Below, piece after piece: positions 26,542-35,450 of a stretch of 64,000 nt of DNA. The position numbers were made by a program, and so were the translations under genes. Numbering within the stretch: position 1 is the stretch's first letter; each line of letters begins with the position of its first letter. Source of the DNA: JASHPR01 sp963844655 (GTDB taxonomy: Bacteria; Actinomycetota; Actinomycetes; Streptosporangiales; Streptosporangiaceae); the NCBI GenBank assembly GCA_963844655.1, contig CAWJPA010000007.1:1-64000 (forward strand). Direction: 5' to 3'. The notes beneath the pieces were generated by a model that did not search any database, was not told where the DNA came from, and saw only the letters and a program-made list of their open reading frames with translations.

Positions 26542-27453
26542 GTGAGCACCGAGCAGCGACAGACCCTCGACGCGATCTTGCGGCAGTCAGCCTTTCCCGC
26601 CGGCAGCGACGTCAGCGAGCAACGGCGGCTGCTGCGGGAACTGCTGTCGGCGCAGCCGCTGCCCGCCGAGATCACCGTGACCGCAGCCGCCCTGGGCGGC
26701 GTCCCCACCGCCGAGATCACCGTCGACGGCATCGAGCCCCGCCACGTTGTCCTGTACTTCCATGGCGGGGTGTACGTGATGGGAGACGCCGCCCTCGCCG
26801 CCGGCCTGGCCTCGCAGGTCGGCCGGCGGACGTACGCCAAGGTCATCTCCGTCGACTACCGGCTCGCCCCCGAGCACCCGTATCCGGCCGCGGTCGACGA
26901 TGCCCTGGCCGCCTACCAGGCCCTGCTGCACCACGGCACCGCCCCCGCGGACATCGTCTTCGCGGGCGAGTCCGCCGGCGCCGGCCTGGCCATCGCCACC
27001 CTGGTCAACGCCCGCGATCACGGGCTGCCCCTGCCCGCCGCGGCCTTCGCCATGTCACCGTATGCCGATCTCACCCTGGCCGGGACGACGATGGAAACCA
27101 AGCGCGACGCCGACCCGCTGCTCAGCCGGGAAAACCTCCAAGCCCGGATCCCTGACTACACGGCGGGACACGACGCCGCTCTCGGCCTCATCAGCCCTAT
27201 ATTCGCCGACCTGTCCGGCCTGCCGCCCCTGATCATCCAGGCCGGAACCCACGAGGTTCTCCTCGACGACGCCGTCCGCCTCGCCCGGCAAGCCGCCACC
27301 GCCGACGTCGAAGTCACCCTCGACATCACCCCCGGAGTGCCGCACGTCTTCCAGGCCTACCACCCCATCCTCGACGAAGCCGCCGCCGCGCTGGACAGAG
27401 CCGGATATCTCCTGTCGGCGCATCTCGCCGCCGCAGAACGCATCACCGCATAG
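26542..27453 (+). CDS. Alpha/beta hydrolase, hormone-sensitive-lipase-type esterase
   Basis: A 303-residue esterase of the HSL family: oxyanion-hole HGG (VVLYFHGGVYVMG), nucleophile elbow GESAG, acidic residue in HEVLLDD and catalytic His in GVPHVFQ. GTG 26542 follows GGGAGATC. Soluble, no signal peptide; substrate likely a short acyl ester. It is 160 bp upstream of a DHA2-type exporter in the same direction. Confidence 0.92.
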   Translation: MSTEQRQTLDAILRQSAFPAGSDVSEQRRLLRELLSAQPLPAEITVTAAALGGVPTAEITVDGIEPRHVVLYFHGGVYVMGDAALAAGLASQVGRRTYAKVISVDYRLAPEHPYPAAVDDALAAYQALLHHGTAPADIVFAGESAGAGLAIATLVNARDHGLPLPAAAFAMSPYADLTLAGTTMETKRDADPLLSRENLQARIPDYTAGHDAALGLISPIFADLSGLPPLIIQAGTHEVLLDDAVRLARQAATADVEVTLDITPGVPHVFQAYHPILDEAAAALDRAGYLLSAHLAAAERITA

Positions 27454-27614
27454 CGAAAAGCAGAACGCAACGGGGGACGGACTTAAGAACGAGGCGCGGC
27501 CGGCTCCGAGCTCCACCGGATCCGGCCATCCCATAAGCCGATCGCCCCGGACCCCATGAGTCGGCCTTTGGGCCAGACCTTGATCAGACGTACGTTGCCA
27601 AATCGGGAGTTCAT

Positions 27615-29267
27615 ATGGCACAGCCAGTCGCTTCACCGGGTCCCGGGGATACGCAGGAGCACCCGACGGCGCCTGCCGACCGGCGCTGGCTGGTCCTGGG
27701 CGTGGTTTCTGTCGCTCAGCTGATGGTGGTACTGGACTCCACGATCGTGAACATCGCGTTGCCGTCGGCGCAGCAGGCGCTGGGGTTCGCCAACAGTGAC
27801 CGGCAGTGGGTGGTGACGGCCTACGCCCTGGCCTTCGGCAGCCTGCTGCTGGTGGGCGGCCGGCTCGGCGACATGTACAGCCGCAAGTGGGTCCTCATCA
27901 CGGGCCTGATCGGATTCGCTGTCGCCTCCGCGATCGGCGGCGCCGCGGTCTCGTTCGTGATGCTGGTGTCGGCCCGGGCGCTGCAGGGCGCCTTCGGTGC
28001 CATCCTCGCGCCATCGGCGCTGGGCACCCTGGTCAGCACGTTCCGGGACCCGCTCGAGCGGGGCCGGGCCTTCGCTGTCTTCGGCTCGGTCGCCGTCGGC
28101 GGCGGCGCTGTGGGCCTGATCCTCGGCGGGGTGCTCACCCAGTACCTGTCCTGGCGTTACACGCTGTTCGTCAACCTGATCTTCGCCGCGATAGCAGTGG
28201 CGGGCGCCCTGGCATACATCCGCAGCAGCCGCCCGGCCAGCCCGCCGCGGATGGACTGGCCCGGCGCCGTGCTGGCCTGCGCCGGGCTGTTCCTCATCGT
28301 CTTTGGCTTCTCCCGCGCCGAGACGGTCGGCTGGACCGCCACGCTGACCCTCGGCTCCCTGATCCTCGGCGCGGTCCTGCTCACCGGGTTCGTCGTCGCC
28401 GAACAGCGATCCAGCCACCCGCTGCTGCCGCTGCGGGTCATCCTTGACCGCACCCGGGGCGGCTCCTACGTCGCGGTCGGCATCACCGGAATTGTGCTCT
28501 TCGCGATCTTCCTGTTCCTCACCTTCTACATGCAGCAGGTCAAGGGATACAGCCCGCTGACCACCGGGCTGCTGTTCCTGCCGCTGGTCGCCGGGATCCT
28601 GGTTGCCTCCACCTTGTACAGCGTCGTGCTCCTGCCCCGGGTCGGGCCCCGCCTCCTGGTAACCGCGGGCATGCTGCTGGGCGCCGGCGGGGCCGCCTAC
28701 CTGGCCCAGCTCACCGTGACCTCCAGTTACCTCGGAGGTGTGCTGCCCGCCCTGCTCATCATGGGCCTGGGCTTCGGCTTGATCTTCGCGTCGGCGGTCA
28801 ACTCGGCCACGGCCGGCGTCCCGCGCCAGGACTCCGGTGTGGCCTCGGCACTGGTCAACACGATGCAGCAGGTTGGCGGATCGATCGGCATTTCCGTCCT
28901 CAGCACCATCACGGCGAGCGCGACGACCAGCTACCTCATCGCCCACCACACAGGGCCGCAGGCACCAGCGATCGCGGCGACCCACGGCTATACCCTGGCC
29001 TTCACGATCACGGCCGCACTGCTCGGGCTCGGCGCGATCCTCGCGATCCTCATGCTGCCCTCACGGAAGCGGCTTGAAGAACTCACCAGCGAAACCTCGG
29101 CTCTCATCCCCGAGCCGGAGCCAGAGGTGGCCGTGCCCGCCCTTGCGCCGCAGTCCCAAGTGGCCTCCGCGCCGCACCCAGCGGCAAAGGTGATGCCCGT
29201 GGGCCTTCTCTGCTGCTCGCCAGTGATAGACCAGGGTCTCCCATCGGCGGCCCGGCCGTCCTCGTAG
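27615..29267 (+). CDS. DHA2-family MFS drug exporter (EmrB/QacA type)
   Basis: A 550-residue membrane protein with about 14 helices. Motif A is present (GRLGDMYSRKWVL), motif C-like G-rich stretches (GAVGLILGGVLTQYLSWRY), and the N-terminal MVVLDSTIVNIALP signature of the DHA2 family with its Asp. The C-terminus has a Glu/Pro-rich cytosolic tail (PEPEPEVAVPA). Expected to export hydrophobic compounds by proton antiport. Its tail end past 29200 looks less conserved and may result from a late frame change. Confidence 0.92.
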   Translation: MAQPVASPGPGDTQEHPTAPADRRWLVLGVVSVAQLMVVLDSTIVNIALPSAQQALGFANSDRQWVVTAYALAFGSLLLVGGRLGDMYSRKWVLITGLIGFAVASAIGGAAVSFVMLVSARALQGAFGAILAPSALGTLVSTFRDPLERGRAFAVFGSVAVGGGAVGLILGGVLTQYLSWRYTLFVNLIFAAIAVAGALAYIRSSRPASPPRMDWPGAVLACAGLFLIVFGFSRAETVGWTATLTLGSLILGAVLLTGFVVAEQRSSHPLLPLRVILDRTRGGSYVAVGITGIVLFAIFLFLTFYMQQVKGYSPLTTGLLFLPLVAGILVASTLYSVVLLPRVGPRLLVTAGMLLGAGGAAYLAQLTVTSSYLGGVLPALLIMGLGFGLIFASAVNSATAGVPRQDSGVASALVNTMQQVGGSIGISVLSTITASATTSYLIAHHTGPQAPAIAATHGYTLAFTITAALLGLGAILAILMLPSRKRLEELTSETSALIPEPEPEVAVPALAPQSQVASAPHPAAKVMPVGLLCCSPVIDQGLPSAARPSS

Positions 29268-29897
29268 CCAGAGGACTCGAACCGGGCGGCTGATTGGGCG
29301 CGCCTGATGCTCTGACTTCTCGATTCAGGGGCCTCCTGCGACCTCCTCGGGCAGGCCCCGTCAGGCCAGCTCAACCAGCGGAAACGCCGATCGCCACCGC
29401 CGTGTGCGAGCCTTTGTGCGGGTCCACACCAACCATCACAACCGCCATTCAGCACACTCCAAGATCCTCGGTCCAGGGGATGCCAGAACCGCGGCGGGCA
29501 TGCCTAATTACGGTGCTGGCGCCCGTCCCTTTTTCGAGCCACGCCGCGGCGAGACCCGGCAGGCTGGCACCTCGTTCTAAAGCCAGACCGCGACAGCAGA
29601 TGCGGCCGGCAGGCGGATGGGGAGCCAGCCCCCCGGACCCCTGAACGCTACGGCAAACACCGCAACGCTTACCTCGGTCTCAATTACGCGGGGATGCGCG
29701 CGTTCTGCCTGGCCTTCTTCGTCGCCCAGGGTAAAGCCGAAGGTCTAGTAGCCGAGGTCGAGATCCGGACTGGCCGGTACGGCCCGCCGCGCCGGAGGCC
29801 ACCGGGGTCGCTCGATGAAGTTGGCCAGGCGCGGCGCACGCCGACGGGGCGGTCACGTCTCGTCGTACCTGGGGGCTGTATGCGGCAGAGATGGATG
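29268..29897. other. Intergenic region with IS110 relic
   Basis: About 630 bp. Besides the short transposase relic at 29371-29436, short open frames around 29640-29760 have a protein-like look in one plus frame (YLGLNYAGMRAFCLAFFVA) but no family I recognise. Confidence 0.4.
29371..29436 (-). mobile_element. IS110-family transposase N-terminal relic
   Basis: Twenty-one codons read MVGVDPHKGSHTAVAIG before a stop. The VGVDPHK motif carries the catalytic Asp of IS110 transposases. The remaining 95% of the gene is gone and no ends are visible. Confidence 0.65.
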
Positions 29898-30362
29898 TCA
29901 CTCGCCCTGGGCGTGACTGCCTGCGCGGTCAGCGGGATGAACGGTGAGTGTGTCGAGGATGTGCTGGAGTTGCGGCCGCTGTTCAGCATCGAGGTGACCG
30001 GTCAGGTGGCGCCGGACGGCTGCCGCATGGGCCGGCCGGGCGGCCTGGGCGCGGTCGCGGCCGGCGTGGGTGAGCTGGACCTCGACGCCGCCGTCGATTC
30101 CGTGGCGGATGAGCAGGCCGCGTTGTTCCATGCGGGTCAGCTGATGCGACAGCCGGCTGCGATGCCAGCCCATGGATTCGGCCAGGGCGTTCTGGCGCAT
30201 GCGGCCGCCGGCCTCGGCGACCCGGGTCAGCACGCCGAAGTCCGCGTCGGACAGGCCGGCGGCAGCGTTAATGTCCGCGGCGATCCTGGCGCGGACCGTG
30301 TCCGCCGCGAGCTTCCAGGCATGCCACAGCGACATCTCTTCGGCATCCAGCGGGCCGGTCAC
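29898..30362 (-). CDS. MarR family transcriptional regulator
   Basis: A 154-residue winged-helix protein: FGVLTRVAEAGGRMRQNALA and SRLSHQLTRMEQRGLLIRHG are the MarR recognition helix and wing. It is divergent to an SDR gene; two near-identical 16-bp palindromes lie between them, so it very likely represses both genes and responds to a small ligand or oxidant. Confidence 0.9.
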   Translation of the reverse strand: MTGPLDAEEMSLWHAWKLAADTVRARIAADINAAAGLSDADFGVLTRVAEAGGRMRQNALAESMGWHRSRLSHQLTRMEQRGLLIRHGIDGGVEVQLTHAGRDRAQAARPAHAAAVRRHLTGHLDAEQRPQLQHILDTLTVHPADRAGSHAQGE

Positions 30363-30383
30363 GCGACCACCCTAGACCATTCG

Positions 30384-30399
30384 TGTTGACACGACAACA
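30384..30399. promoter_or_regulatory. MarR operator candidate 1
   Basis: TGTTGACACGACAACA, a 16-bp imperfect palindrome 22 bp upstream of the MarR start. It matches the second copy at 14 of 16 positions. Confidence 0.65.
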
Positions 30400-30414
30400 C
30401 AAGGCAACGCACAC

Positions 30415-30430
30415 TGTTGTCATGACAACA
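30415..30430. promoter_or_regulatory. MarR operator candidate 2
   Basis: TGTTGTCATGACAACA, a perfect 16-bp palindrome that contains the ATG start codon of the SDR gene. It is 31 bp from copy 1, about three helical turns. Confidence 0.7.
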
Positions 30431-31177
30431 TATGGGACCGGCACAACCACCAGGACGCGGTTCGCCATGGTCACCGGAGCGAACAAGGGCATCGGCAAAG
30501 CAATCGCAGCCGGGCTCGCCGGGCAGGGCCTCACCGTCTACCTGGGCTCACGCGACGCCGGCCGCGGCCAGGCCGCGGCTGCAGAACTTGCCACGGCAGG
30601 CGACGTCCGCGCGATCACACTCGACGTCACCTCAGACAGCGATGTCACAAACGCCGTCGGCCGCCTCCAGGCCGAGGCCGGCTACCTCGATGTCCTAGTC
30701 AATAATGCGGGCACCCACTCGCTCAGCAACCGCCGGCTCGGCCACCTGCCCACACCGGCCGAGGAAACCGCAGACGACCTGCGCTACGTCTACGAGACGA
30801 ACGTCTTCGCCGTCGTCCGCCTCACCAACGCCTTCCTCCCGCTGCTGCGGCGCGCGCCAGCCGCCCGCATCGTCAACGTCACCAGCAAACGCGGCTCGAT
30901 CGGCGACGACGGCGCCTGGGCCGGCCAGCCGGTCATGTCCTACTCCAGCTCCAAGACCGCACTTAACGCGATCACCGTCCACTACGCCCGGGCACTGGCC
31001 GATACCCCGATCAAGGTCAACGGGGCCGCCCCCGGGCACGTCGCCACCGACTTCAACAACTTCCGCGGCACCCGCACCCCCGACCAGGGAGCCGCCGTCG
31101 CCATCCGCCTGGCCACCCTGCCCGGCGACGGACCCACCGGCGCGGTCTTCGAGGACCACACCCAACTCGGCTGGTAA
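30422..31177 (+). CDS. Short-chain dehydrogenase/reductase under MarR control
   Basis: Classical SDR with TGANKGIGKAI coenzyme motif, VLVNNAGTHS, catalytic Ser in NVTSKRGS and Tyr/Lys in SYSSSKTAL. 251 residues from ATG 30422; an in-frame ATG 39 nt upstream exists but the SDR strand begins soon after 30422. The start codon lies inside a perfect palindrome, so repressor binding would block initiation. Resembles carbonyl reductases; substrate unknown. Confidence 0.9.
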   Translation: MTTYGTGTTTRTRFAMVTGANKGIGKAIAAGLAGQGLTVYLGSRDAGRGQAAAAELATAGDVRAITLDVTSDSDVTNAVGRLQAEAGYLDVLVNNAGTHSLSNRRLGHLPTPAEETADDLRYVYETNVFAVVRLTNAFLPLLRRAPAARIVNVTSKRGSIGDDGAWAGQPVMSYSSSKTALNAITVHYARALADTPIKVNGAAPGHVATDFNNFRGTRTPDQGAAVAIRLATLPGDGPTGAVFEDHTQLGW

Positions 31178-31703
31178 CAGGGCGCCCGCTCATGCACGAG
31201 TGCATGCTGACGGTGCGCCACAACACCCTCATCTGGTCGCCGAAACCGATCATGGCCCCGGAGCTGTAAGCCGAGCCGAACGCCGGGGATGCGCGCGGTC
31301 CGCCGACCAGCCCGATCACCCGGCGTGACTCGGACTTCGAGCCCGACTTGGCGCCGGATTGCCGACGGCAGATGCGGTCGCCGGCTATGACGGGGTCGAG
31401 CCTTCCACAGTCGGCAAGTCCGGACCCGGCCGCGCGGTCGCCGAGGACGTCACTGAGGCCCTGACCGCCGGGCGGTTCTTCAGGCTGGTCGACCGAAAGG
31501 GTCACGAACTGGCCATCGGACGCCTATACGATCCGAGCGGCCAGAACGAACTCGCGCCGCTGGACGATTTCGGGCGCCAGAACCTGGGCGCACAACATCG
31601 AATTCCGCGCCGAAGGCGACTGGCAGGCTGCCTGACCGGCCCGCGCTTGGCGGCTAGATCCACCGTGCCCTTTCCTCACTCCGGGACCGCGGCCGGGGTG
31701 GCC
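31178..31703. other. Degraded region with a small gene remnant
   Basis: No intact gene. A plus-frame segment from about 31410 (AEDVTEALTAGRFFRLVDRK, ELAIGRLYDPSGQNELAPLD) continues, after a one-base change near 31590, as AHNIEFRAEGDWQAA to a stop at 31635. It looks like the end of a real but unrecognised protein. Confidence 0.4.
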
Positions 31704-31830
31704 TCATAAACCACGTCGCTGGTCGGCGAGCTCGTCTGCCTCGTCGAGGTACTGGGTGGTCAGCACCAGGGTGACGCCACTGGCGACGAGCTCACGGATC
31801 ACATTCCACATCCGGAGCCTGCTGGTGGGG
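31704..31830 (-). pseudogene. C-terminal relic of a DrrA-type ABC ATPase
   Basis: The minus strand reads RMWNVIRELVASGVTLVLTT followed by QYLDEADELADQ before a stop. This is the switch/H-loop region of daunorubicin-resistance-type ATPases (TTQYLDEAD). Walker motifs and the membrane partner are missing. It lies just downstream of the SARP-like gene. Confidence 0.65.
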
Positions 31831-31888
31831 TGAAGCCCGGGCCCATGGCACATCACCATGCTCTACCCTGGCACCGCCACCTGAGGAC

Positions 31889-34800
31889 TCAGCGGACCCA
31901 GAGCTGGTCGATGAGCGCTCCCCAGACCGGGTTGTACTGGAAGTTGCCCGCGCGTCGGGATAGGAGGTCGACCTCGTTCGGGGTGACGGTGGTCAGGAAG
32001 ACGGCCCGGTCGGTGAGCTGGCGGTCGAGCTGTGCCCACCGGGCCGCCGCGGCCTGCGGGTCAGTGGCCTGCAGGGTGGCGGCGCGGGTGATCTGCCGGT
32101 CCACGGCCGGGTCGCAGAACTCGCTGCCGTCGCTGGTGGCCGGGCCGTTGCCGGGCGCGAAGTAGCTGCAGGCAAGCTTGCCGATGAAGGTGTCGGCGGA
32201 GGGGTAGTCGGCGCTCCAGCCTCCGTCGATGACCTGAGCATGGTTGCGTGAGTCGAGGGTGTAGGCGAAGTAGGTGCTTTCGGGCAGCCGCCGCAGCGAG
32301 GCCCGGTAGCCGAGCTGGCGGAGCATGGCCACGGTGTCGCGGGTCTCGTTGGCGGTCCCCGGAGGCGTGACGGTGTCCCAGACAGTGACCCGCATCCCGG
32401 CCGTGCCGGATGCTGCGACGAGTTTCCTGGCCCGGGCTAGGTCCGGTCCGTGCCAGGCGCCACCGGCCGCGGGGTCGCGGGTGTATGGGCAATAGCGGCG
32501 GTAGCCGGCCAGGGCCGGGGGCAGGATCTGGCAGGTCGGCCGGGCCGCGACCGGGCCGCCGAAGTGGTTGACGACGAGCCTGCGGTCCAGGGCCAGGTTG
32601 ACGGCCTGGCGCACGCGCACGTCGTTGAACGGCGGGGTGCGGACGTTGAGGAACATGAAGTCGGTGATCATCAACGGGTTGATCCGGAACTGATTCCGGT
32701 GCTGCGAGAAGTACCCGGTGCTGGCCGGGTTCTGCCCCAGGTTGGGCATGAAGTCGACCTCGCCGCGCGCGACCGCGGCGGCGCCCTGGGCCGGGCCGAG
32801 GTCCAGGCGGATGCGGATCTGGTCCGGATACCCGGCTGGCTGGGCCGCGGCGTTCCATTCCCGGAAGCGCGGGTTGCGCACCAGGAGCAATTCCCGGCCG
32901 GGCAGGTACCGGCTGATCAGGTACGGCCCGGTGGCCGGCAGCGGGGTCTGGGCCTGACGGCCCGGAGTGGCCGCGGGCAGAACGTCGGCGTAGGCGAGGG
33001 TCAGCTTGTACAGGAAATCTGGGTCCGGCTGGTCGAGGTGGAAGGTGACGGTGCCGGCCTGGTCATCGGCGGCGATGCCACCGGACAGGTCACAGGTGCG
33101 GGGAGCTTTCAGACATGCCGCGGTGCCACTGATAGCGCGGTAGTACGACACACCGGACGAGCCGAGCTGGAATAGGCGCTCGAAGGAGCGGGTGACGTCG
33201 CTGGGCCGCACGAGCGCGCCAGTCGAATACCGGATGCCCGGGCGCAGGTGGAACGTGTAAGTGCGGCTGTGGCCCGACGGCGGTGGCAACGCCAGCGCGA
33301 GGTCCGGGACCAGGCGGCTGCCGTCCGGCCCGGCGGTGTGGTCCAGCGTGACCAGCCCGTCGTTGATCAGGCCGAGGAACTGTGACGGGACGAGGTTGTT
33401 CGAGTTGCCGGCGGCCGGGTCGATGGTGTCGATCTTCGCGTACGAGGTGCTGCTGGTAAGCATGCCGCCGCGGTGACCGGGCGCGGCCGAATCAATCGCG
33501 GCCCACAGGTCCCCGCCCGTGGCGGCGAGCGCGCGGACGTGCCCGCCGAGCCGGAACCTGGTGACCATCTCGTGCGGGGGAGCCAGCCGGAGCAGCGTGC
33601 CGTTCCGCCGGTCCGCCAGCCATACGCCGCCGCCGGACTGGACCATGGCCGTGGGCGCGCCGCCGAGCGGGACGGTCGCCGTGACGGCCCCATCTTGCGG
33701 GTCGATCCGTGAGACCGTCGCGTCCAGCGGGTCGAGCACCCACAGCCCGGCCGGGCCCGTCCCGGCGACAGCAGGCGCGTCGCCGACGCGGGTCGTGCTG
33801 GTCAGGGCGCCGGTCCGAGCGTCGATCCGCGCCAGGGTCCCCGACCGGTCGGTGGCCACCCACACGGCTCCGTCCACGGCGGCCACGCCAGCCGGGTCCC
33901 CGCCGGTCCTGGTGATGCCCTGGGTGCGCCCGGTAGCGGGATCGATCCGCAGCACCGTCCCGTCGCCCTGATCGGCGACCCACAGGCTGCCCGCGGTGAG
34001 CAGGAGATCGCTGGGCAGGCCGCCTAGTGCGATCGTCTGCGCCACCGTGTCGGCCTGCGGGTCGATCCGGGACACGGTGCGGTCGGCCCGATCCAGCACC
34101 CATACCTGGCCGCCGTCGGCGATGATCCGGCTGGGAGCCGTGCCGACCGGGATGGTCGCGGTGACCGCGCGCCGCGTCGGGTTGATGCGGAGCACCAGGT
34201 GGGCGCCGGGCTCGGCCACCCACAAAGATCCGGATGCTGCGGCCACATCAGCAGGAGGTCCGCGCAGTGGCACGGTGGCCCGTACGGTGCCATCAGCGGG
34301 TGAGATGAGCGCGAGGAGGTTTGCGTTCACCGGCATGGCCGCGGCCGCGTGGCGGGGAAGCGGCACGAGCACAGCGAGCACGGCAAGGGCGGCGGTGGCG
34401 CCGAGCGCCAGCCCGGCCCGCCAGGTGCGGCGGCGACGCCCAGGGTGCGCAGCCGTTTGCGGGGAACCTTCGCCGGGAGCGGCTGGCGCGGCCGGGATCT
34501 CAGGGGGCGGGACGGTGCCGGGCCGGGCGGCGGGCCGGGGCAGGTCCAGGGCCGGGTCCTGTGCGAGGATCGCCAGCTGGAGCTCCCTCAGCTGCGGGCC
34601 AGGCTCGACCGCCAGGTCGCGGATCAGCAGCGCGCGGACGGCGCGGTAGCTCTCCAGCGCGTCGGCCTGCCGGCCGCTGCGGTACAGGGCGAGCATCAGC
34701 TGCGCGCGGAATCTCTCCCGCAGCGGATGTTCGGCGACGAGCTGTCCGAGTTCGGAGCACAGGGCCGTGTGCCGCCCAGTGGCCAGCTCCGCCTCGATCC

Positions 34801-35311
34801 GGTCCTCGACCACCTCGAGGCGCAGCGCTTCGAGCCGCTGCACCTCGAGCCCGGCGAACGGCTCGGACTCCAGGTCAGCGAGCGGACGGCCGCGCCACAA
34901 CGACTCCGCTTCCCGGAGCAGGGCCGCGGCCCGGGCCGGGTCGCCATCCGCGAGCGCCTGCCGCCCGGTGGCCGCCCGGTGCTCGAACGCGTGCAGGTCC
35001 AGCTCGCCGTCGGTGACCCGCAGCACGTACCCGGGCGGCCGGGCGAGCAGCCGTGGCCCAGCCCCGGCGTCCCCGTCGGCGAGCGCTTTGCGCAGGCGTG
35101 AGACCTGGACCCGCAGTATCCGCTCGGCGGGGCCCGCGGGCTGATCGCTGAGCAGTTCGTCGATCAGGTGGTCGCGCGAGACGACCCGGTTAGCGTGGCA
35201 CAGCAGCAGCGCGAGCAGTGCTCGCTGCCTGGGACCGCCGATCGGGACCAGCGTCGCGCCGCGTTTGACCTCGAGTGGCCCGAGGATCGCGAACATCAGG
35301 CGAGTGTCCAC
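31889..35311 (-). CDS. Transmembrane SARP-type regulator with propeller and solute-binding domains
   Basis: A 1,140-residue multidomain protein, start GTG 35311 with AAGGGGGG 5 nt upstream. Order: OmpR/SARP winged helix (about 1-95, FAILGPLEVKRG and RILRVQVSRLRKALADG), bacterial transcriptional activation (BTAD) domain (about 100-245), a Pro/Ala linker, one membrane helix (about 290-310, LALGATAALAVLAVLVPL), a six-bladed-like propeller with SLWVA/RIDP repeats (about 325-600), then a family-5 solute-binding domain (about 640-1130, YTFHLRPGIRYSTGALVRPS and LNVRTPPFNDVRVRQAVNLA). Family 5 domains bind peptides or oligosaccharides. DNA binding in the cytosol and ligand binding outside are inferred from the single helix. 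The divergent neighbour encodes a secreted HAF-repeat protein, and 11-bp repeats lie between them. Confidence 0.85.
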   Translation of the reverse strand: MDTRLMFAILGPLEVKRGATLVPIGGPRQRALLALLLCHANRVVSRDHLIDELLSDQPAGPAERILRVQVSRLRKALADGDAGAGPRLLARPPGYVLRVTDGELDLHAFEHRAATGRQALADGDPARAAALLREAESLWRGRPLADLESEPFAGLEVQRLEALRLEVVEDRIEAELATGRHTALCSELGQLVAEHPLRERFRAQLMLALYRSGRQADALESYRAVRALLIRDLAVEPGPQLRELQLAILAQDPALDLPRPAARPGTVPPPEIPAAPAAPGEGSPQTAAHPGRRRRTWRAGLALGATAALAVLAVLVPLPRHAAAAMPVNANLLALISPADGTVRATVPLRGPPADVAAASGSLWVAEPGAHLVLRINPTRRAVTATIPVGTAPSRIIADGGQVWVLDRADRTVSRIDPQADTVAQTIALGGLPSDLLLTAGSLWVADQGDGTVLRIDPATGRTQGITRTGGDPAGVAAVDGAVWVATDRSGTLARIDARTGALTSTTRVGDAPAVAGTGPAGLWVLDPLDATVSRIDPQDGAVTATVPLGGAPTAMVQSGGGVWLADRRNGTLLRLAPPHEMVTRFRLGGHVRALAATGGDLWAAIDSAAPGHRGGMLTSSTSYAKIDTIDPAAGNSNNLVPSQFLGLINDGLVTLDHTAGPDGSRLVPDLALALPPPSGHSRTYTFHLRPGIRYSTGALVRPSDVTRSFERLFQLGSSGVSYYRAISGTAACLKAPRTCDLSGGIAADDQAGTVTFHLDQPDPDFLYKLTLAYADVLPAATPGRQAQTPLPATGPYLISRYLPGRELLLVRNPRFREWNAAAQPAGYPDQIRIRLDLGPAQGAAAVARGEVDFMPNLGQNPASTGYFSQHRNQFRINPLMITDFMFLNVRTPPFNDVRVRQAVNLALDRRLVVNHFGGPVAARPTCQILPPALAGYRRYCPYTRDPAAGGAWHGPDLARARKLVAASGTAGMRVTVWDTVTPPGTANETRDTVAMLRQLGYRASLRRLPESTYFAYTLDSRNHAQVIDGGWSADYPSADTFIGKLACSYFAPGNGPATSDGSEFCDPAVDRQITRAATLQATDPQAAAARWAQLDRQLTDRAVFLTTVTPNEVDLLSRRAGNFQYNPVWGALIDQLWVR

Positions 35312-35368
35312 CCTGCCCCCCTTCCCGAAGTGTCCTCCCAAGCCGGGGGTGCCGGCCAGCCGGACAGG

Positions 35369-35401
35369 CGGAAACGCCGTTGAAACCGTCTTGAAACGCC
35401 C
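35369..35401. promoter_or_regulatory. Three 11-bp direct repeats, candidate SARP operator
   Basis: cggaaacgccg, ttgaaaccgtc and ttgaaacgccc follow each other without gap at 35369, 35380 and 35391. The core GAAAC recurs every 11 bp, the spacing of known SARP sites (heptamers on one DNA face). Located between the SARP-like gene (start 35311) and the HAF gene (start 35451). Confidence 0.65.
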
Positions 35402-35450
35402 CCGGCTCAGGCTCAACAGGCTGGAGTCGCGCCACGGGAAGGACCACGAC

